A DNA stretch of 56,010 nt from SCN-69-37 sp044507065 (lineage in GTDB: Bacteria; Acidobacteriota; Vicinamibacteria; Vicinamibacterales; SCN-69-37): the NCBI GenBank assembly GCA_044507065.1, contig JBIQJY010000018.1:1-56010 (forward strand), in the 5' to 3' direction. The notes under the pieces were generated by a model that was given only the letters and a program-made list of their open reading frames with translations, searched no databases and was not told the DNA's origin. Positions 31,728 through 39,928 of this stretch are shown piece by piece. A program made the translations under genes and the position numbers. The first letter of the stretch is position 1. The number at the start of each line of letters is the position of its first letter.

Positions 31728-33692
31728 ATGTCAGAGTCGAACCAACCAGAAATCAACGCCCTGCTGACCGAAGGGCGCGTGTTCCCGCCGTCACCCGAGT
31801 GGCGGGCCGGCGCGCGCGCGAACGACCCGGGGATCTACACCCGCGCCGCCGCCGATCCTGAGGCCTTCTGGTCGGGTTTTGCCGACTCACTCGAGTGGAT
31901 GGAGCCCTGGACGCAGGTGCTCGACTGGCAGCCGCCACACGCCCGCTGGTTCGTGGGCGGAAAGCTCAACGTCAGCGTCAACTGTCTCGATCGCCACATC
32001 CGCGCCGGGCACCGCAACAAGGCTGCCATCGTCTGGGAAGGCGAGCCGGGGGACCGCCGCACGCTGACCTACTTCGACCTCCATCGCGACGTCTGCCGCT
32101 TCGCCAACGTCCTCCGCACGCTTGGCGTCAAGAAGGGCGATCGCGTGGCGATCTACCTCCCGGTCATTCCCGAGGCGGCCATCGCCATGCTGGCGTGCAC
32201 GCGCATCGGGGCCGTGCACAACGTCGTGTTCGGCGGGTTCAGCGCCGAAGCGTTGCGGGATCGCATCAATGACTGCGGCGCCGTGGTGCTCATCACGGCC
32301 GACGGAGGATTCCGGCGCGGCCAGATCGTGCAGCTCAAGCAGATGGCCGACGAGGCCCTGCGCGATACGCCGACCATCAGGGACGTGGTCGTCGTGCAGC
32401 GCCGGCAGGGCGAGTCGCTTCCCGTCCACATCACCGAGGGCCGCGACCACTGGTATCACCGGCTCATGCAGGATGCGCCCGTGGCGTGCGCGCCTGAGCC
32501 GATGGATGCCGAAGACATGCTGTACGTCCTCTACACGTCGGGGACGACAGGGAAGCCGAAAGGCATCGTGCACACGACGGGCGGTTATCTCGTCGGCTGC
32601 TACGCAACCACGCGCTGGGTCTTCGACATCCGTGACGACGACGTGTACTGGTGCACGGCCGACGTGGGGTGGGTGACCGGTCACAGCTACGTCGTGTACG
32701 GTCCGCTCTCGAATGGCGCGACGGTACTCATGTACGAAGGTGCGCCCGACTGGCCCGAACGCGATCGGTTCTGGCGCATCATCGAGGATCACGGCGTCAC
32801 CATTCTCTACACCGCTCCCACGGCCATCCGTGCGTTCATGCGCTGGGGTACCGAGTGGCCCGCGCGCCGCGACCTCGGGTCGCTCCGCCTGCTCGGGTCG
32901 GTCGGCGAGCCCATCAACCCCGAAGCGTGGATGTGGTACCACGAGCACATCGGCCGCGGTCGATGCCCGGTTGTCGACACGTGGTGGCAGACCGAGACCG
33001 GCCACATCCTCATTTCGCCGCTGCCCGGCATCACGACGACACGTCCGGGCTCGGCCACCATGCCCTTTCCCGGCATCACACCCGAGATCCGAACCGCCAG
33101 CGGAGAAGCGGTGTCAAAGGGAGGTGGACTCCTGGCACTGACACGGCCCTGGCCCGGCATCCTGCGTGGCATCTACGGGGATCCCGAGCGGTTCGTCTCC
33201 CAGTACTTCAGCAAGTGGAAGGACGGAGCCTATTTCACGGGCGACGGCGCGCGCGTCGACGAAGAGGGGAATTACTGGTTCCTCGGCCGCGTCGACGACG
33301 TGCTGAACGTGGCGGGGCACCGGATCGGCACCATGGAGGTCGAGAGCGCGCTCGTGGACCATCCCAAGGTGGCCGAGGCCGCCGTTGTGGGCCGTGTGCA
33401 CGAGATCAAGGGACAGGCCGTGGCGGCCTTCGTCACGCTGAAGGAAGGCAACGCGCCCGGCGCCGCCCTGATCGACGAGCTCAAGGAGCACGTCGTGAAG
33501 AAGATTGGTCCGATTGCCCGGCCCGATCAGATCCTGTTTGCCGCGGACCTGCCGAAGACCCGATCGGGCAAGATCATGCGGCGCCTGCTGCGTGACATTG
33601 CCGACGGCAAGGCGTTGGGCGACACGACCACACTGGCCGATCCGGCCGTGGTGGCGCGGCTGAAGGACGAGTACGAGACCATCGAAGGATAG
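31728..33692 (+). CDS. acs: Acetyl-CoA synthetase (AMP-forming)
   Basis: The 654-residue enzyme activates acetate to acetyl-CoA through acetyl-AMP. It has the ANL-superfamily motifs in order: YTSGTTGKPKGIVHT (phosphate loop), TWWQTETGHILI (acetate pocket Trp and adenine contact), TGDGARVDEEGNYWFLGR (hinge Asp), and the C-terminal RSGKIMRRLLR with the catalytic lysine that is often acetylated. Length (about 650) and the N-terminal ACAS-N region are normal. GAGG lies 7 nt before the ATG. It stands alone; no acetate permease or acetylation gene is adjacent, though the enzyme implies growth on or scavenging of acetate. Confidence 0.96.
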   Translation: MSESNQPEINALLTEGRVFPPSPEWRAGARANDPGIYTRAAADPEAFWSGFADSLEWMEPWTQVLDWQPPHARWFVGGKLNVSVNCLDRHIRAGHRNKAAIVWEGEPGDRRTLTYFDLHRDVCRFANVLRTLGVKKGDRVAIYLPVIPEAAIAMLACTRIGAVHNVVFGGFSAEALRDRINDCGAVVLITADGGFRRGQIVQLKQMADEALRDTPTIRDVVVVQRRQGESLPVHITEGRDHWYHRLMQDAPVACAPEPMDAEDMLYVLYTSGTTGKPKGIVHTTGGYLVGCYATTRWVFDIRDDDVYWCTADVGWVTGHSYVVYGPLSNGATVLMYEGAPDWPERDRFWRIIEDHGVTILYTAPTAIRAFMRWGTEWPARRDLGSLRLLGSVGEPINPEAWMWYHEHIGRGRCPVVDTWWQTETGHILISPLPGITTTRPGSATMPFPGITPEIRTASGEAVSKGGGLLALTRPWPGILRGIYGDPERFVSQYFSKWKDGAYFTGDGARVDEEGNYWFLGRVDDVLNVAGHRIGTMEVESALVDHPKVAEAAVVGRVHEIKGQAVAAFVTLKEGNAPGAALIDELKEHVVKKIGPIARPDQILFAADLPKTRSGKIMRRLLRDIADGKALGDTTTLADPAVVARLKDEYETIEG

Positions 33693-33701
33693 GACGGCCT
33701 C

Positions 33702-33717
33702 GGCCGCCCGGGCGGCC
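33702..33717. repeat. 16-bp perfect palindrome
   Basis: GGCCGCCCGGGCGGCC is fully self-complementary. It sits 10 nt after the acs stop, in the 86-nt gap before the ABC ATPase gene. No T tract follows, so intrinsic termination is unlikely. Confidence 0.6.
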
Positions 33718-33778
33718 AGACTCCCGGCGCCCGCGGAACGTCAGAAGTCGCGGTTGCGTAGAGAACCCAGAGGACCCC

Positions 33779-34465
<687 letters not shown>

Positions 34466-34516
34466 TCGTCGGGCCGGCGCCTGGGGGCCGGGAGCGCCGG
34501 TATGATGGTGGCCCCG

Positions 34517-35209
34517 ATGCCTGTGCCGACCCCCGACGTGCTGGCCCGGCTACCCCTGTTCCGCCGCGTGCGGCCGGAAGACCAGGCGCGCGTCGCGCTG
34601 GCCAGCCGCCTGCAGCGTTTCGAGCGGGGTGACGAGGTGTTCCGGGAAGGCGAGGACGCGCACGCCTTCATCACGATCGTCGAGGGGCGCGTGAAGGTCT
34701 ACAAGCGCCTCGCCAACGGCAAGGATCTCATCCTTCAGGTATTCGGCGTCGGCGATCCGCTCGGCGCGGTGGCGGTGTACGAAAGCCGGCCGTTTCCGGC
34801 TTCGGCGGAGGCCATCGAGCCCACGACCTGCCTCGTGATCCCACGCCGGGCGTTCTTCACGCTGCTCGAACAGTCCCCGATGCTCGTGCGCGGCGTCCTG
34901 TCGGGCCTCACGCTGCGGCTCATCGAGCTCACCGATCGCATCACCGATCTGACGGGGGCCGACGTCGAGGCGCGATTCGCGCGGCTGTTCCTGAAGCTCG
35001 GCGGGCAGTTCGGGCAGCCAAGGGACCGGGGCGTATTCGTGCCGCTGCCGCTGTCGCGCCAGGAGCTGGCCGACATGACGGGCACGACGATTGAAACGTG
35101 CATTCGCATCATGAGCCGATGGGGAAAGGAGGACGTCATCGTCACCGAGCGAGCCGGCTTCCTGCTCGTCAACCAGCGCGTCATCGAGGAGCGCGCGGCG
35201 AGCGTGTGA
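34517..35209 (+). CDS. Crp/Fnr-family transcription regulator without N-terminal cysteines
   Basis: The 230-residue product has a cyclic-nucleotide-like sensor domain (about 8-125, with the RFERGDEVFREGEDAHAFI sheet), a dimerisation helix, and a Crp-type winged helix (about 145-225) with QELADMTGTTIETCIRIMSRW as recognition helix, keeping the Glu and Arg that contact DNA in the family. The four-Cys cluster of oxygen-sensing Fnr is absent, so it is not an Fe-S sensor; DNR-like heme or NO sensing, or cAMP, are possible. It faces the cytochrome b operon tail to tail and lies next to the heme-copper operon. I prefer ATG 34517; ATG 34502 overlaps a TATGAT hexamer (34501-34506) that could be its -10. 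Confidence 0.88.
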   Translation: MPVPTPDVLARLPLFRRVRPEDQARVALASRLQRFERGDEVFREGEDAHAFITIVEGRVKVYKRLANGKDLILQVFGVGDPLGAVAVYESRPFPASAEAIEPTTCLVIPRRAFFTLLEQSPMLVRGVLSGLTLRLIELTDRITDLTGADVEARFARLFLKLGGQFGQPRDRGVFVPLPLSRQELADMTGTTIETCIRIMSRWGKEDVIVTERAGFLLVNQRVIEERAASV

Positions 35210-35776
35210 TCAGTCATCCGCCTGATCCCGCTTTACTTCGAACAACCGACGATGTTCCGGGTCGTAGCTGACGACATGCACCTGGCGCGGCCCGAACGGC
35301 AGGCGCGCTTCCCAGTCGAGTGACGCCGGGACCGCTTCGCGCAGCAGCCCGCGCGTCTCCTCGTCATCGCTGCCGGCGTCGACCGCCTCCACACGCAGGA
35401 AGCTGACACGGACGACGGCCTCACCGGTCGGCGTCGCGATCTCCCGAAACACGTAGAGCGGCCTGTCGCGCCGCAATCCGCCCGGCTGGACGACTTCATC
35501 GAGTACGAGCGCCCCGTTGCGGCGCACCTGCAGCCGGTAGGACGCATTGATGCCTTCGCACACGGTCGCCTGCCGCATGTGGGGCGGCAGCGCCGCGAGC
35601 GCCTCGGCGCTCTGCTCCACGCAGTGTTCGATACGTTCCGGGCGCGCGCGCCACGCGAGGCGGAGCACGGCCTCGTCCGAGGTGCTTGCCGCAATCGGGA
35701 GGTTCGACAGCCACGACAGCGCCATGGCGGCAACCGCGGCCAGGGTGAGCCCGACTGCGACGCGCCACAGGCTCAT
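35210..35776 (-). CDS. Hypothetical membrane-anchored protein of the cytochrome b operon
   Basis: I do not recognise this 188-residue protein. One N-terminal membrane helix (about 4-26) is followed by a soluble domain, probably periplasmic, with two cysteines in conserved-looking contexts (RIEHCVEQ and ATVCEGIN) and an alternating beta pattern from PLYVFREIATPTG to RQVHVVSYDPE. There is no CxxCH heme motif. Its ATG overlaps the stop of the cytochrome b fusion gene (ATGA), so the two are translationally coupled and the protein probably assists or docks on that complex. It ends flush against the convergent Crp/Fnr gene. Confidence 0.7.
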   Translation of the reverse strand: MSLWRVAVGLTLAAVAAMALSWLSNLPIAASTSDEAVLRLAWRARPERIEHCVEQSAEALAALPPHMRQATVCEGINASYRLQVRRNGALVLDEVVQPGGLRRDRPLYVFREIATPTGEAVVRVSFLRVEAVDAGSDDEETRGLLREAVPASLDWEARLPFGPRQVHVVSYDPEHRRLFEVKRDQADD

Positions 35777-37338
35777 CGCAGCACCTCGTCCACGTCGACC
35801 GGCGCGTCGCAGACCGGTTCCGCGGCCGGCTCGGGCAGGGGCAGCGGCGGCATGAGTGCGGCGAGGTGGGCCGCAAACATCCGCAGTTCGTTCCGGGCAA
35901 CGTGCCATTCACCGGCGCCGGCGTGGGCGATGCGGATACGCGTCCGTGGCACGCGCGCCTGCAGTTCGGCCTCGCGGTCGTTGTACACCCGCTCGTGCAG
36001 CCAGCGGGGCCCCTCGCGCGTCCAGCAGTCGCGCGGCGGGCAGGCCAGCACCAGGACGCCGCGGGCGCCAGCGCGGATGAACCGTTCGATGACGGAGGTG
36101 TGCAGATTGCCAGAGCAGGTCACCGAGCGGCAGACGGCGCCTTCGGCTTCGATCGCCGCGGCGTGCCGGCCGATACCGTGATCGCATCCGATGACGACAA
36201 TCGCGTCGCGTACGTCGGAGGCGGCTTCCAGATAGCGGAGCGCGTCGGTGAGCTGATCGCGTCCCGATCGGCCGGGTGGTCCGACACCCATCGGCGCGCA
36301 CGAACCGGCGCAGATGCCGCAGCTCACGCACAACTCCGGCGTGACGTGCGCCACGAGCGTGGGGCGATCGTCGGTGCGCGCGATCATCTCGATGGCCCCG
36401 TACGGACAATCGATCGAGCACTGCGTGCACCCGGTGCAGACATCCTCGTCGACGACCGACGGTGGCGGGGCGGCCGTGCCACGGCGTGCCGTGAGGGCCG
36501 GGACGACGAGCAGCACCGCGAAGCCGGTCAGCAGCAGCGCCAGGACCTGGCCGCCCCCGAGCGACGCGGTCATCGGGACCCAGAACGCCACGAACAGATC
36601 GAACGGGATGTCAGCGGGCCGGACGAACGGATTGGCCTCCGGCGCCATGACCAGGGGCCTGGCGATGGCCACGGCCGCCAGTACGCCGATGATCGACCAC
36701 AGCATCGGGCGGGGCGGCAGCATCAGGGGGCGCTGCAGTCGCTTGACGTGCAGCCAGAAGACGACGCCCATGCCGAGCGGAATGCCGATGTGCGCGAAGA
36801 GCGTGATGAAGAAGAACACGCTCGGGACCGGTCGCTCACCGGTGAACGCGCGGCCGACCGGTTCGGACAGGATGGGCAGCGAGTCGGCCATCCGTGCGCC
36901 CTCGCGTGCGAGTCGTTCGCCGAACGTGTCCCACACCATCACGTAGCCCGACCAGGCACAGAGCAGCATCAGCGCGACGAGCAGCCCGCCGCTCACCCAG
37001 GCAAGCGCGCGTGCCCCCCAGGATCGCGCCTGCGCGAACATGCGGAACGCGTGAATGGCGGTGAATACGACTGCCGCATCCGTCGCGTACCGGTGCAGGC
37101 CGCGTACCCAGTTGCCCAGCCAGGGGTCCGCTGTGATGCGGTCGACCGAGGCCCACGGCGATCCCACCCGATAGAAGAGCAGCAGCCAGACGCCCGTCGC
37201 GAGGAGCGTGAGGTACAGCGACACGACGATCGTGCCGCTCTGGTACAGGGGATTGAGGCGCCAGCCGTAGATGCGGTTGCAGAAGGCATCGACGCGCGAG
37301 AGCAGGGCCTGTGCAGAACGTTCGATGGACGACAGCAT
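35773..37338 (-). CDS. Cytochrome b / 2x[4Fe-4S] ferredoxin / MvhD-like fusion protein
   Basis: The 521-residue protein combines three redox modules. Residues 1-280 are a cytochrome b with four helix-B/D heme ligands, His82 and His96 (13 residues between) and His183 and His197 (13 between), plus further membrane helices. Residues 300-350 hold two [4Fe-4S] motifs: Cys301-304-307-311 and Cys337-340-343-347. Residues 375-490 resemble the MvhD/FlpD small subunit of hydrogenase and heterodisulfide reductase systems, with Cys385, Cys403, Cys408 and the pair Cys433-x4-Cys438. It could pass electrons between the quinone pool and a soluble iron-sulfur or flavin partner. It is divergent from the heme-copper operon and coupled to a small anchored protein downstream. 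No partner dehydrogenase is in the window. Confidence 0.88.
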   Translation of the reverse strand: MLSSIERSAQALLSRVDAFCNRIYGWRLNPLYQSGTIVVSLYLTLLATGVWLLLFYRVGSPWASVDRITADPWLGNWVRGLHRYATDAAVVFTAIHAFRMFAQARSWGARALAWVSGGLLVALMLLCAWSGYVMVWDTFGERLAREGARMADSLPILSEPVGRAFTGERPVPSVFFFITLFAHIGIPLGMGVVFWLHVKRLQRPLMLPPRPMLWSIIGVLAAVAIARPLVMAPEANPFVRPADIPFDLFVAFWVPMTASLGGGQVLALLLTGFAVLLVVPALTARRGTAAPPPSVVDEDVCTGCTQCSIDCPYGAIEMIARTDDRPTLVAHVTPELCVSCGICAGSCAPMGVGPPGRSGRDQLTDALRYLEAASDVRDAIVVIGCDHGIGRHAAAIEAEGAVCRSVTCSGNLHTSVIERFIRAGARGVLVLACPPRDCWTREGPRWLHERVYNDREAELQARVPRTRIRIAHAGAGEWHVARNELRMFAAHLAALMPPLPLPEPAAEPVCDAPVDVDEVLR

Positions 37339-37385
37339 CGTGCGGTGGACTCACCGTCATCCTATGAACGGCGCGTGCCGCGCCA

Positions 37386-37401
37386 TATGACGTGCGTCAT
37401 A
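37386..37401. promoter_or_regulatory. Inverted repeat, candidate Crp/Fnr-family site
   Basis: TATGACGTGCGTCATA is a 7-bp inverted repeat with a 2-bp centre, in the 97-nt region between the cytochrome b fusion gene and the heme-copper operon. A possible -10 (GATAAC, 37421-37426) would place its centre near -40 of the plus-strand start site, the usual position for activation by Crp/Fnr proteins, and such a regulator is encoded 2 kb away. Confidence 0.45.
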
Positions 37402-37435
37402 CCGTGGGTTCCGGCGCGGCGATAACGTGCGGCCC

Positions 37436-37606
37436 ATGGCCAACCCCGTCGACACTCCCGCCCGAGACGAGCCGGTCCCCATCGGCCAGCGTCTCTTCGA
37501 CAACGTCTTCCTGCTGCTCGCTGCCGGCCTGTTCATCGTCTTTGCGCTCTACACCGGTTGGGGGCTCTGGGAAATCATGTCCCTGCCGCCAGCCCCCCTG
37601 CCGTGA
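37436..37606 (+). CDS. 56-residue single-span protein heading the heme-copper operon
   Basis: The frame from ATG 37436 to TGA 37604-37606 encodes 56 residues: a polar N-terminus (ANPVDTPARDEPVPIGQRL), one strong membrane helix (VFLLLAAGLFIVFALYTGW) and a short Pro-rich end. It is 7 nt upstream of subunit II. Tiny one-helix subunits accompany several heme-copper oxidases (subunit IIa in ba3 type, CcoQ in cbb3 type), so this is probably an accessory or assembly subunit. It was missed by length-limited gene finding. Coding support is its position, topology and GC-rich third positions like its neighbours; no homologue was checked. Confidence 0.72.
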   Translation: MANPVDTPARDEPVPIGQRLFDNVFLLLAAGLFIVFALYTGWGLWEIMSLPPAPLP

Positions 37607-37613
37607 GGTCCTC

Positions 37614-38192
37614 ATGCTGACCGAGACACACACAGGGCTGGAGTCACCCAGGGGCACCTGGTGGAAGCCGGCCCACAAGTCCGAGAAGATCTGGATCTCG
37701 ATTGCGTTCGTCTGGTGCATGGTGCTGTTCGCCATGATGCCGCTCTGGCACTGGAAGGGCGGGCAGAATCCATCGGGCATCCGCGGGCGCACGACGCCGG
37801 CGGCCTACATGGAGCGTGTCCAGGAATTCATCACGCAGTACCAGGTAGGCGACGACCGGGGCATTCCCATCGTCGCGCCGCCGCCGGGGGCCGACGTGTA
37901 CCTCGCGGCGTTTTCGTTCCAGTGGATGCCGATCCTGAAACTGCAGGAGGGCGTGGAGTACACGCTGCACCTGTCGTCGATCGACGTCAATCACGGATTC
38001 TCGCTCTATCCCATCAACGTGAACTTCCAGGTCGTGCCCGGCTACGACTACGGACTCCGCGTCACGCCGAACGCCTCGGGCGACTTCCGCATCATCTGCA
38101 ACGAGTTCTGCGGCATCGGTCATCACCTGATGGTGGGGCGGGTCATTGTCGATCCCGCGCCGGCGACCGCGTCGGCGGGAGGTGCGCGATGA
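37614..38192 (+). CDS. CuA-containing subunit II of a heme-copper oxidoreductase
   Basis: The 192-residue protein has one N-terminal membrane helix (about 27-45) and a cupredoxin domain. All CuA ligands are present: His127 (DVNHGFS), Cys162 and Cys166 around Glu164 (CNEFC), His170 and Met173 (GIGHHLM). It therefore takes electrons from a cytochrome c or cupredoxin rather than directly from quinol. Its short length and single helix resemble ba3-type (B-family) subunit II. The stop overlaps the ATG of subunit I (ATGA). It starts 7 nt after the 56-residue protein. Confidence 0.93.
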   Translation: MLTETHTGLESPRGTWWKPAHKSEKIWISIAFVWCMVLFAMMPLWHWKGGQNPSGIRGRTTPAAYMERVQEFITQYQVGDDRGIPIVAPPPGADVYLAAFSFQWMPILKLQEGVEYTLHLSSIDVNHGFSLYPINVNFQVVPGYDYGLRVTPNASGDFRIICNEFCGIGHHLMVGRVIVDPAPATASAGGAR

Positions 38193-39928
38193 GCCTTGCG
38201 GAACCCGTCTTCCGCACGTGCCCGGCGACGGGCCGCCGCATCCACCTGCAGGCCCAGGCGCTCACGAAGGTGCACGCCGTCAGTTCGGTCGTGGCGCTGC
38301 TCGTGGGCGCGATTGCCGCGGTCATGCTCGTGCTGACCCGCTGGCAGGCCGTCCACCTGCTGCCCGCCGACTGGTTCTACCGGATCCTCGGCGTGCACGG
38401 CATGAGCATGCTGATCTTCTTCATCATCTTCTTCGAGATGGCCGTGCTCATCTTCGCGAGTACGGCGCTCCTCAACGCGAGGCAGACGGCGGTGCGGACC
38501 ACATGGGCCGGCTACGTCCTGATGCTCGGCGGCGCGTTGATGGTCGAGTGGATGATGTGGGCGGGACGCGCCGACGTGTTGTTCACGTCCTACGTCCCCC
38601 TGCGCGCCGATCCGATGTTCTACCTCGGCGTCATCCTCTTCGCGGTGGGCGCGCTCATCACCGTCATCGTCTTCTTCGCCAACCTCGTGGTGGCGAAACG
38701 GGAGCGCCGGTACGAGGGGTCGCTGCCGCTCGTGGTCTACGGCGCGGTGACAGCCGCCATCATCGCGGTCATCACGCTCCTGCACGGCGCGGCCATCTAC
38801 ATCCCCACGTACCTGTGGTCGCTCGGGCTGATGGAGGTGGATCCGCAGGTGTACCGGATGGTCTGGTGGGGCCTCGGGCACTCGTCGCAGCAGATCAACG
38901 TCGCGGCCATGGTGGCGATCTGGTACATGCTCGGCGCGCTGACGATGGGCGCCGTCGTGCTCAACGAGAAGATCAGCCGATCGGCCTTCGTTCTCTACAT
39001 CCTGTTCATCTCGATGGCCTCGGCGCACCACCTGCTCGTCGACCCGGGCATGGGACCGGCCTGGAAGATCGTCAATACCAGCTACTTCATGTACATGGCC
39101 GTGCTGGCGTCGATGATCCACGGCTTCACCGTGCCGGCCGGCATGGAACTCGGGATGCGGCTGCGCGGCTACACGCAGGGCATGTTCGACTGGCTGCGGC
39201 GCGCACCGTGGGGCGACCCGGGCTTCAGTTCGCTCATCTTCTCGGTCGTGGTGTTCGGCTTCGTCGGCGGCATCACCGGCGTGACAATCGGGACCGAGCA
39301 GATCAACATCATCGTCCACAACACCCTGCGCGTGCCGGGCCACTTCCATGCGACAGTCGTGAGCGGCACCGCCATGGCGTTCATGGGCGCCACCTACTAC
39401 CTGATTCCGCTGGTGTTCCAGAAGAAGGTGGCGTTCTGGCGGCTGGCGAAGCTGCAGCCCTACCTGTTTGCCGGCGGAATGCTCGTCTTCACGCTGTCGA
39501 TGACATTTGCAGGCAGCTTCGGCGTGCCGCGGCGCCACTGGGACATCAGCTTCAGCGGCGCGCCGTTCGACGTGCAGTTCAACCCCATCGTCGACGCCAT
39601 TCTTGCGGTCGTGGCGCTCGGCGGCCTCGCCGCGGCAACCGGGGCGTTCATCTTCGTCGCCATTGCGGTGAAGTCGGTGTTCTTTGGCGAGAAGCTCGGA
39701 CCCATCACGCACGGCGTGGCCATGGCGGGCGTGCCGCAGGGGTTGACCCATCCGCCGGTGCACGCGCCGGACGTCGATGCCCGCAACGCCGAACTGCACG
39801 GTCCGACGAGCGGCCTGATGGGGCCGGCTCCCGGCACCATCGTGCTGGTCTTCGTATTCCTCGTGGCCTTCGTCGTCTACTTCTACGTCAACTGGAAGGT
39901 GCTGTCGTTCCTCTGGAGGATCGGATGA
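38189..39928 (+). CDS. Heme-copper oxidoreductase subunit I, B-family-like, lacking the crosslinked tyrosine
   Basis: The 579-residue polytopic protein has the full histidine set: His70 (helix II) and His387 for the low-spin heme, His385 for the active-site heme, His231, His280 and His281 for CuB. The segments AHHLLVDPG and NTLRVPGHFHATVVSG are typical of ba3-like enzymes. In oxygen reductases of A and B type the residue four after the first CuB histidine is a Tyr covalently bound to it (GHPxVY); here the stretch is GHSSQQ and that position is Gln235. Known nitric oxide reductases of this superfamily lack this Tyr. The enzyme might reduce NO or be an atypical oxidase. The operon carries copper and heme A assembly genes. 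Confidence 0.92.
   Translation: MSLAEPVFRTCPATGRRIHLQAQALTKVHAVSSVVALLVGAIAAVMLVLTRWQAVHLLPADWFYRILGVHGMSMLIFFIIFFEMAVLIFASTALLNARQTAVRTTWAGYVLMLGGALMVEWMMWAGRADVLFTSYVPLRADPMFYLGVILFAVGALITVIVFFANLVVAKRERRYEGSLPLVVYGAVTAAIIAVITLLHGAAIYIPTYLWSLGLMEVDPQVYRMVWWGLGHSSQQINVAAMVAIWYMLGALTMGAVVLNEKISRSAFVLYILFISMASAHHLLVDPGMGPAWKIVNTSYFMYMAVLASMIHGFTVPAGMELGMRLRGYTQGMFDWLRRAPWGDPGFSSLIFSVVVFGFVGGITGVTIGTEQINIIVHNTLRVPGHFHATVVSGTAMAFMGATYYLIPLVFQKKVAFWRLAKLQPYLFAGGMLVFTLSMTFAGSFGVPRRHWDISFSGAPFDVQFNPIVDAILAVVALGGLAAATGAFIFVAIAVKSVFFGEKLGPITHGVAMAGVPQGLTHPPVHAPDVDARNAELHGPTSGLMGPAPGTIVLVFVFLVAFVVYFYVNWKVLSFLWRIG

Noticed and set aside
33702..33717. Intrinsic terminator after acs
   Set aside because: A perfect GC palindrome but no T tract follows.
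38123..39799. Minus-strand frame of 558 codons opposite the heme-copper genes
   Set aside because: Its translation is His/Arg/Glu/Asp-rich with no recognisable domain and it is fully antisense to conserved membrane-protein genes.
38189..39928. Ordinary cytochrome c oxidase subunit I
   Set aside because: The invariant GHPxVY tyrosine is replaced by Gln, so calling it a standard oxygen reductase would hide the main anomaly.
38189..39928. Classical NorB-type nitric oxide reductase
   Set aside because: NorB glutamate motifs are missing, the protein resembles ba3-type enzymes around AHHLLVDPG, and a CuA subunit is present.
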